Shown one piece after another: positions 58,104-64,000 of a stretch of DNA of 64,000 bases (the stretch's first letter is position 1; every line of letters starts with the position of its first letter). Under the pieces are notes generated by a model. That model did not search any database, was not told the origin of the DNA, and saw only the letters and a program-made list of their open reading frames with translations. A program made the position numbers and the translations under genes. Source of the DNA: Spirochaetaceae bacterium bin103 (GTDB lineage: Bacteria > Spirochaetota > Spirochaetia > SZUA-6 > Bin103); the NCBI GenBank assembly GCA_002238925.1, contig MPNH01000016.1:1-64000 (forward strand). The letters are read 5' to 3'.

Positions 58104-59756
58104 ATGGGCGGTCAACCGGCCAACGCGGCGGCGACTGGAGCGTCTGCCGGCAGGCCGCTGGACGCAGGATTTGTGCCGCTTCCGAGGAAGCAGGTTGCCC
58201 TGGCGATGACCTGCGTGGTGCTGGCGACGTTCCTGGCCGCCCTCAGCCAGACGGTCGTCGCCACGGCGATGCCGCGCATCATCGCGGACATCGGCGGGTT
58301 CGACCGCTACGCTTGGGCGATCACCGCATACCTTGTCTGCGCCACCATCGCGTACCCGATCGTGGGCAGGCTGAGCGACTTGTATGGCCGGCGGCGATTC
58401 CTTCTGCCCGGCATGGCGATCTTCATCGTCGGCTCCGCCCTGGTGGGAGCGAGCGGTTCGATGGCGGAGCTGGTGCTGTTCCGCGCCATACAGGGAATCG
58501 GCGGCGGGATCATCATGACCTGCAGCTACGTGGCGATCGCGGATCTGTTTCCGCCCGAGGAACGAGGCAAGTACCATGGGCTCATAGGCGCGGTGTACGG
58601 CGTGGCCTCCGTCGCCGGACCGATCGCCGGAGGGGTCGTTGCCGAACGTCTGTCCTGGCACTGGATGTTCCTGCTCATCGCCCTGAGCGGCATTCCGGTG
58701 CTGGCCCTCAGCGCACGATTCTTTCCCAAGCTGCGCCCTCCGTCCGGAGGAAACAGAATGGACTATGCCGGGATGTTGGCGTTGATCCTTGCCTTGCTGC
58801 CGCTGCTTGTTGGACTGTCGGCGGTCGGTGTCCAGCAGGAGTGGACCACGCCGCGAATCGTCGGCTTGCTGGCGTTCGGACTGGCGATGACCGCAGTATT
58901 CATCGTGATCGAGTCTCGAGCCGAGCAACCGATCATGCCTCTGCAGGTGTTCTCAAGCCGCGTGATGTCCATCTCCGTGCTCATGACGTTGTTGTCCAGT
59001 TTCGCTTTGTATGGCGGTGTGATTTTCCTGCCATTGTTCTTTCAGATCTCGATGGGCATTTCGGCGGCCGGCAGCGGCAACCTGCTGGCGCCGATGTTGC
59101 TCGGCATAGTGTTCGGCGGCGTGCTGTCCGGCCAACTGCTGTCGAGGGCCGGCGGACACTACCGGTTGCAGGCACTGGTCGGCACCGGGTTCATGTCGGC
59201 GGGGATGTGCCTGGTCTCCACCTTGCATGCCGGCACGAGCGTCGTTCTGAGCGAGATCTATATCGTGGCGGCAGGATTCGGGTTTGGTGGAATCGTGGCG
59301 ACGCTCTCGGTCGCCGTGCAGAATGCCGTTCCACACCGGCTGGTAGGTGTCGCGACATCTGCGCTGCAGTTCTACCGGTCCCTCGGCGGTATGCTGGGCA
59401 TTGCGGTGCTGGGCGTCGTGCTGACCCGGCGCTTCTCGTCGCGGCTTGAGGCCGCGGTCAGCGGCGAATCAAGGGCAGCGCTGCCCGAGGGTCGCTTCGA
59501 ACTGTTGCGGCGTGATCCCGAGGCGCTGCTCGACTCTTCCATGGCAGAGTCGCTGCGGGCGGACCTGGCCGGGACGGGCCCGGATGGCTCGGCAACGGCG
59601 GACCTGTTGCTGGACGGAATGCGCGCAGCTCTGGCCGGAGCGGTGGACGATGTGTTCACGGCGCTGGCCGTGGCCGCGGTGTTGGCCTTCTGTGCCGCTC
59701 TGTTGTTCCGTGTGCCGCCGCAAGCGGCAAGCCCGGCGGAACCCGCCGAGGACTAG
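58104..59756 (+). CDS. MFS drug/metabolite exporter, DHA2 (EmrB/QacA) type
   Basis: 550 residues from the ATG at 58104, 10 bases after the kinase stop. About fourteen membrane segments are seen. The MFS motifs are FLAALSQTVVATAMPRI (motif D1), GRLSDLYGRRRFLLPG (motif A), FRAIQGIGGGIIMT (motif B) and IAGPIAGG-like text in AGPIAGGVVAERLSWHWMF (motif C of drug antiporters). The C-terminal ~100 residues before the last helix are a soluble insertion (ALPEGRFELLRRDPEALLD). DHA2 proteins export lipophilic compounds with protons. In this operon it could export the product of the P450/kinase pair or a toxic compound. Confidence 0.9.
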   Translation: MGGQPANAAATGASAGRPLDAGFVPLPRKQVALAMTCVVLATFLAALSQTVVATAMPRIIADIGGFDRYAWAITAYLVCATIAYPIVGRLSDLYGRRRFLLPGMAIFIVGSALVGASGSMAELVLFRAIQGIGGGIIMTCSYVAIADLFPPEERGKYHGLIGAVYGVASVAGPIAGGVVAERLSWHWMFLLIALSGIPVLALSARFFPKLRPPSGGNRMDYAGMLALILALLPLLVGLSAVGVQQEWTTPRIVGLLAFGLAMTAVFIVIESRAEQPIMPLQVFSSRVMSISVLMTLLSSFALYGGVIFLPLFFQISMGISAAGSGNLLAPMLLGIVFGGVLSGQLLSRAGGHYRLQALVGTGFMSAGMCLVSTLHAGTSVVLSEIYIVAAGFGFGGIVATLSVAVQNAVPHRLVGVATSALQFYRSLGGMLGIAVLGVVLTRRFSSRLEAAVSGESRAALPEGRFELLRRDPEALLDSSMAESLRADLAGTGPDGSATADLLLDGMRAALAGAVDDVFTALAVAAVLAFCAALLFRVPPQAASPAEPAED

Positions 59757-59820
59757 TATCTGCCACGTTTCGGTTCGCAGCGTGGTGCGGTCTTCGGCGG
59801 CGGCAGGGTAGGATGGCGGC

Positions 59821-60828
59821 GTGGCGGAGCAGGGGTCAGGGGGCAGCACATTCAAGGGGTACGTAATCAGGAGGTTGGCGCTGTCGCTGGTGACCATCCT
59901 GGTGGCCAGCTTCCTGGTGTTCATGCTGCAGCGCCTCACGCCTGGGACGATTGTCGACGCGATGGTCGGCCAGTACATGGGGATGAACCCCGACGAGATC
60001 GACATTGTGGCGGCGCGCGCCGAGATCGAACAGGCGCTGGGGCTGGAGCGGCCGCTGTTCGAGCAGTACGCGAGTTGGCTAAGCGGCATCGTGCTGCGCG
60101 GCGACCTCGGCGCCTCGCTGTGGCGGCGCACGCCGGTGCTGGAGGAGATCGCCGCGCGCTGGCCGGTCACGGTTGAGTTGGGCCTGCTTGGGTTCATTTT
60201 CAGCCAGATCATTGCGCTGCCGATCGGCATCTACTCGGCGGTGCGCCAGGACACGCTCGGCGACTATGCGGGGCGCAGTTTCGCCATCTTCTGGGTGGCC
60301 GTGCCGGGCTTCTGGATAGCCACGATGGTGATTGTCTATCCGTCGATCTGGTGGGGCTACGCGCCGCCGTTCCGGTACGTCGGTTTTTTCGAGGATCCGG
60401 TCGAGAACCTGAAGATTCTGCTGATCCCGGCGCTGGTGCTCGGCATGGGGATGGCGGGCGGGACGATGCGCATCGCCCGCACCATGATGCTGGAAGTGCT
60501 GCGCCAGGACTACATCCGCACCTCCTGGGCGAAGGGGCTGCGCGAGCGGGTAATCCTGGTCCGGCACGCGCTGAAGAACGCGATGATCCCGGTGGTGACG
60601 TCGATCGGCCCGCAACTCCTGCTGATGGTGGGCGGATCGGTAATCGTGGAGCAGATCTTCAACCTGCCGGGCATGGGCCGCCTCACGCTGCAGGCGATTC
60701 AGGCGCGCGATTACACGGTGGTGAGCGGGGTGCTGTTGATCTTCTCGGTGGCGATCGTGCTGATCAACCTGCTGATCGACCTGAGTTACGGCTACCTGGA
60801 TCCCCGTATCCGGCACGAACGAAAGTGA
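59821..60828 (+). CDS. ABC transporter permease, OppB/DppB type, system 3
   Basis: 335 residues from a GTG at 59821. Typical DppB-like start YVIRRLALSLVTILVASFLVFMLQRLTPG, then GDLGASLWRRTPVLEEIAARWPVTVELGL, six membrane segments and the EAA loop YIRTSWAKGLRERVILVRHALKNAMIP. NLPGMGRLTLQAIQARDY precedes the last segment. It is closer to the standard Dpp/Opp family than to the permeases of systems 1 and 2. The gene order here is permease, permease, binding protein. Confidence 0.94.
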   Translation: MAEQGSGGSTFKGYVIRRLALSLVTILVASFLVFMLQRLTPGTIVDAMVGQYMGMNPDEIDIVAARAEIEQALGLERPLFEQYASWLSGIVLRGDLGASLWRRTPVLEEIAARWPVTVELGLLGFIFSQIIALPIGIYSAVRQDTLGDYAGRSFAIFWVAVPGFWIATMVIVYPSIWWGYAPPFRYVGFFEDPVENLKILLIPALVLGMGMAGGTMRIARTMMLEVLRQDYIRTSWAKGLRERVILVRHALKNAMIPVVTSIGPQLLLMVGGSVIVEQIFNLPGMGRLTLQAIQARDYTVVSGVLLIFSVAIVLINLLIDLSYGYLDPRIRHERK

Positions 60829-60865
60829 TGCAGTCCCGACTTCTGGTGCGGATTGGGGGCCACCG

Positions 60866-61780
60866 GTGACCGGGGCCAAGAGGCGTTCCAGGCTGACCGG
60901 TTTCCTGGTGCGCCTGATAAGGGAGAAGCCGCTGGGGGCGGTGGGGCTGCTCATCACCCTGCTGCTGCTGTTCGCCGGCATATTCGCCGAATTCCTGGCG
61001 CCGTATGGCATGAACGACATGCATGACGAGCGGCTGGCGCCGCCGTCGGCGCGGTTCCTGCTGGGTACCGACAACCTGGGCCGCGACCTGCTGAGCCGGG
61101 TGATCTTCGGGGCGCGGGTATCGATGGTGGTCGGCCTCGCGAGCAGTGCCGTAGCCACGGTGATCTCGGTCGGCATCGGCATGCTGAGCGGCTACATCGG
61201 GGGCAAGTTCGACCTCATCGTGCAGCGATTCGTGGACGCGGTAATGTCGCTGCCGCTGATCATCATCGTGGCGGTGATCATGTCGATGGCAGGGCAGGGC
61301 ATGCTGCCGCTGATCATCGTCATGGGGGTGGGCGGCGGCATCAGCGGCTCGCGCCACTCGCGCGGCTTCACCATCAGCGTGGTCGGCAACGCCTACGTGC
61401 AGGCGGCGGCCGCGATCGGCGCCCCGACCAGCCGCATCCTGCTGCACCACATCCTGCCCAACATCGCCCCGCTCATCATCGTCGGATTCTCGGTGCTGCT
61501 GCCGGGGATCATCCTCACCGAGGCGTCGCTGAGTTTCCTCGGCTACGGCATTCCGCCGCCGGCGCCAAGCTGGGGGGCGATGCTGAGCGGCGCCAACCGC
61601 AGCTACATGTTCCTGGCGCCCTGGATGGTATTGTGGCCCGGGCTCGCCCTGAGTGTGGTAGTGTATGGTACGCACATGTTCGGCGACGCGCTGCGCGACA
61701 TCCTTGATCCGCGCATGCGCGGCGGGGCGGGGCGCTACGGGGTCCGGCAGAAGCGGCGTGTGGCGCGAAGGGAGAAGTGA
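60866..61780 (+). CDS. ABC transporter permease, DppC/OppC type, system 3
   Basis: 304 residues from a GTG at 60866. The OppC N-terminal domain (FLVRLIREKPLGAVGLLITLLLLFAGIFAEFLAPYG) is followed by LLGTDNLGRDLLSRVIFGARVSMVVGL, the domain start. There is no large periplasmic loop, unlike in systems 1 and 2. The EAA loop is YVQAAAAIGAPTSRILLHHILPNIAP. It ends in ALRDILDPRMRG. No ATPase genes follow, again implying shared or distant energising subunits. Confidence 0.94.
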   Translation: MTGAKRRSRLTGFLVRLIREKPLGAVGLLITLLLLFAGIFAEFLAPYGMNDMHDERLAPPSARFLLGTDNLGRDLLSRVIFGARVSMVVGLASSAVATVISVGIGMLSGYIGGKFDLIVQRFVDAVMSLPLIIIVAVIMSMAGQGMLPLIIVMGVGGGISGSRHSRGFTISVVGNAYVQAAAAIGAPTSRILLHHILPNIAPLIIVGFSVLLPGIILTEASLSFLGYGIPPPAPSWGAMLSGANRSYMFLAPWMVLWPGLALSVVVYGTHMFGDALRDILDPRMRGGAGRYGVRQKRRVARREK

Positions 61781-61870
61781 CGACAGCAAATCGGTGACCG
61801 GCACCAGTGAAGACTGAACTGCGGTTCCGAGTAGAACAGACGCAACGCTACCAAACAGGAGGAGAAAGCG

Positions 61871-63595
61871 ATGCAGAACAAATGGTTGGCCCTGTTGACC
61901 GGGGCCCTGGTATTGATCGGCGTATCCGCATGGGGCTCGCCGGCAGGCGAGGAGGGCGCCGCCGCCGAAGACTCCATGTACGGCGGTACGGCGGCCCTGT
62001 ATTTCTGGGGTCAGGACGTGCCGAGCGCGGACACCAACCTCAATCAGTGGGTTACGCGCATGTACATCAGCCCGGTGATGCAGCGCCTGGTGGAGGCGGA
62101 CTTCGTACAGTACGGCCCGCGCGGCACCGGTGAGTTCACCAACTTCACCAGCGACAACATTTCGCCGGCCTACTCGCGCGGAGCGCTCGCGGAGAGCTGG
62201 GAAGTTACCGCCGACCGCATGGTATTCAACATACGCGACGGGATCATGTGGGCCGCCGACGGCAAGGAACACATCATGGAGTCGCGCCCGTATACCGCCG
62301 AGGACTGCGCGTACGCGCTGAACCGGGTCGCCGACCGCGGCAATGCCGGCTGGCGCACCGAGAACGGCGGCTTCATCGACTCGATCCACGCGGAAGGCAA
62401 CGCCTGCATCGTCGAGACCAGCTCGTTCAACCCGGGCGGCTTCGCCAACATCGCGCAACATTCAGGGTCCGTGCACTACCCGCGCGAGGTGGTGGAGGCC
62501 GATCCCGGCAACTGGGACAACCTGGTCGGCACCGGGCCGTTCCTGCTCAAGGAGGCGGTGGTAGGCTCGCACATCTCGTTTGCGCGCAACCCGCAGTACT
62601 GGCGCACCACGACCATCGACGGCACCGAGTATCAACTGCCGTTCATCGACGAGATGATCATGCCCAACCTGCCGGACGAGACCACCCAGATCGCGTCGTT
62701 GCGCACCGGGCAACTCGACATAATGGGTACCGTGAGCGTGAAGTACCGGGACACGCTGGCCGACACCTCGCCCGACCTGCAGAGCCAGGGCTGGGTGGAG
62801 ATCTGGCCGGTGGTGGTGGCGCTGAACCACAACAACGAATACCTGGCCAACCGGCAGGTGCGGCGGGCGCTGATGATGGCAGTCGACCAGGCGGCGATCA
62901 TCGATGCGGTGTGGGGGTATGGCGCGCTGTACAACTACCCGGTCGACTGGCGCGACGGGTCCAGCATTCTGGGTGATTTCAGCCAGCTTCCGGACGAGAT
63001 CACCGAGTTGTACACCTACAATCCGGACAAGGCGCGGCAGATGATCGTGGACGCCGGCTACCCGGACGGCTTCAAACTGGAAATTGCCTTCACGCCGGCG
63101 GCCACCGCGGGTACGCATGGCGACATCGCCACCATGATGTCCGGGTTCTTCGAGGACGTGGGGGTGGATCTGGAGTTGAAGTCGCACGAGCACACCGCGC
63201 TGTCCGCGCTGATGTCGTCGCGCACCGGCTATGACCTGTTCGCCACCAACTCGGCGTCCAACAATCCGCTCGGCATAATCGGGTCGCTGGCATCGACGGA
63301 CGAGTCCAACCCCTGGAACACACCCAACTACGCCAACCCCGAACTCGCCGCGCTCACCGACAAGGCGCGCATGACGGTAGATGCCGCCGAGCGTGATGCC
63401 GTCCTCAAGGAGATGGCGCTGATGGTGATGGGCGACGTGGCCTACATCCCGATCGGCGCCAGCGGTCGGTTCGTGTACTGGTGGCCGTGGGTCAAGAACT
63501 ACCACGGCGAGGCGATGAGCGGCGGCACCAGCATCGGCCCCTACATGGAGCACCTGTGGCTCGACCAGTCGCTGAAGTCGGAGATGGGATACTGA
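61871..63595 (+). CDS. Family 5 extracellular solute-binding protein, system 3
   Basis: 574 residues from the ATG at 61871, preceded by AGGAGGAGAAAG. A signal peptide (LALLTGALVLIGVSAW) ends before GSPAGEEGAAAED. It has the family blocks GALAESWEVTADRMVFNIRDGIMW (broken here), NLVGTGPFLLKE, FARNPQYWRTTTIDG and NRQVRRALMMAVDQAAII. It lacks the N-terminal EAPMLAA block of systems 1 and 2 and has standard DppA length. It would deliver peptides or a small glycoside to the two upstream permeases. Confidence 0.93.
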   Translation: MQNKWLALLTGALVLIGVSAWGSPAGEEGAAAEDSMYGGTAALYFWGQDVPSADTNLNQWVTRMYISPVMQRLVEADFVQYGPRGTGEFTNFTSDNISPAYSRGALAESWEVTADRMVFNIRDGIMWAADGKEHIMESRPYTAEDCAYALNRVADRGNAGWRTENGGFIDSIHAEGNACIVETSSFNPGGFANIAQHSGSVHYPREVVEADPGNWDNLVGTGPFLLKEAVVGSHISFARNPQYWRTTTIDGTEYQLPFIDEMIMPNLPDETTQIASLRTGQLDIMGTVSVKYRDTLADTSPDLQSQGWVEIWPVVVALNHNNEYLANRQVRRALMMAVDQAAIIDAVWGYGALYNYPVDWRDGSSILGDFSQLPDEITELYTYNPDKARQMIVDAGYPDGFKLEIAFTPAATAGTHGDIATMMSGFFEDVGVDLELKSHEHTALSALMSSRTGYDLFATNSASNNPLGIIGSLASTDESNPWNTPNYANPELAALTDKARMTVDAAERDAVLKEMALMVMGDVAYIPIGASGRFVYWWPWVKNYHGEAMSGGTSIGPYMEHLWLDQSLKSEMGY

Positions 63596-63602
63596 CCCTC
63601 CC

Positions 63603-64000
63603 ATGAGCCGGGTCTTGATGATCGGCGGGCCGGGGAACATCTCCGGCGGCTGCGCGGAGGAACTGATTGCCGGCAGACATCCGCTGGCGATCCTGAAGCG
63701 CAGCGACCCTGCCGATGATAATGCCGATCCGAAGTTCGCGGAGGCGGTGCGCTTCTACCGCGGCGACCGCGGCCGCCCGTCCGACCTGAAGGCGGCAATC
63801 GACGACTTCAGGCCGGACGCGGTGGTCGACTTCGTGTGCTTCGAGCCGGAGCGGGTGGAGGAACTGGTGCCGCTGCTGCCGGAGGGCGTGCACTACGTGC
63901 TGGTGAGCACGGTGGACACCTACGGGTATCCGCTGGCGCGCATCCCGATGCGCGAGGAGGACCCGCTCGCGCCGACCCGCAACCCGTACGGCGCCGCCAA
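63603..64000 (+). CDS. NAD-dependent epimerase/dehydratase, N-terminal part
   Basis: The ATG at 63603 lies 7 bases after the binding-protein stop, and the frame runs off the right end of the window, so about 132 residues are visible. The nucleotide motif is variant: VLMIGGPGNISGGCAEELI for the usual GxxGxxG. VVDFVCFEPERVEELVPLL and YVLVSTVDTYGYP follow, and YGAAK at the very end is the catalytic Tyr-x-x-x-Lys of extended SDR sugar epimerases. It is probably in one operon with ABC system 3 and may transform the imported sugar. Confidence 0.82.
   Translation, partial: MSRVLMIGGPGNISGGCAEELIAGRHPLAILKRSDPADDNADPKFAEAVRFYRGDRGRPSDLKAAIDDFRPDAVVDFVCFEPERVEELVPLLPEGVHYVLVSTVDTYGYPLARIPMREEDPLAPTRNPYGAA

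Noticed and set aside
1-64000. CRISPR arrays, rRNA and tRNA genes
   Set aside because: No regularly spaced repeats, and no rRNA-like stretch or tRNA cloverleaf was noticed by eye. A tRNAscan/Infernal run would be decisive.
1-64000. Complete insertion sequences or transposase genes
   Set aside because: No transposase motif or pair of terminal inverted repeats was seen. The gene relics found are not flanked by recognisable mobile elements.

Overview
This is a very G+C-rich, gene-dense bacterial window with about 50 protein genes, many overlapping by 4 bases (ATGA/GTGA). I see no rRNA, tRNA, CRISPR array or complete insertion sequence. The oligopeptide-binding proteins begin with export signals followed by acidic starts such as FASGEEE and FAGGEDEGE. 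That style is common in Spirochaetota. Together with two sulfatases, two phytanoyl-CoA-dioxygenase-like enzymes, several sugar/polyol oxidoreductases and beta-propeller glycosidases, it suggests an uncultured, high-GC, spirochaete-like heterotroph from a marine, sponge or sediment setting. The lineage is an inference, not a measurement.

Layout. 1-8.1 kb (minus strand): a truncated membrane glycosyltransferase, a GT2/GtrA glycosyltransferase, a PhyH dioxygenase, a zinc-type dehydrogenase, a sulfatase, a phosphotransferase-fold kinase that looks frameshifted, and two tandem GH43/GH32-like genes. 8.1-9.0 kb: a HepT/MntA toxin-antitoxin pair. 9.1-14.9 kb: ComB-like phosphatase, an FAD oxidoreductase broken by a 50-bp tandem duplication, a 2-hydroxyacid dehydrogenase, a secreted repeat protein and an ADP-ribosylglycohydrolase. 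14.9-19.9 kb (minus): topoisomerase I, then RecQ interrupted at a 7-C run. 19.9-25 kb: Gfo/Idh/MocA oxidoreductase, a secreted HNH nuclease lipoprotein, a second MDR dehydrogenase, a methyltransferase stub and a COG3044-type ATPase. 25.2-27.8 kb: modABC. 27.8-34 kb: ABC-F ATPase, methyltransferase, second PhyH enzyme, an unknown HTH-like gene behind a near-consensus promoter, and zwf. 34-44 kb: a large glycosidase-like protein, M16 peptidase, PIN/antitoxin pair, FGGY kinase, second sulfatase, DUF2277 protein. 44-54.5 kb: a LytTR membrane regulator divergent from the first of two closely related oligopeptide/oligosaccharide ABC operons (binding protein, OppB-type, OppC-type), with a lone HicB between them. 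54.9-59.8 kb: a compact operon of a GPP34-cytochrome P450 fusion, a CHK/APH-like kinase and an MFS exporter. 59.8-64 kb: a third ABC uptake operon and the start of an NAD-dependent epimerase.

How it fits together. The sulfatases, glycosidases, FGGY kinase, dehydrogenases, zwf and three solute ABC systems suggest capture and catabolism of sulfated or decorated glycans and related small molecules. The window also carries decay: three genes with apparent frameshifts and three gene relics (a methyltransferase start, a family-5 binding-protein piece, a PIN-domain tail). The most unusual item is the GPP34-P450 fusion with its coupled kinase and exporter, a good candidate for an undescribed lipid- or terpenoid-modifying or detoxifying system.
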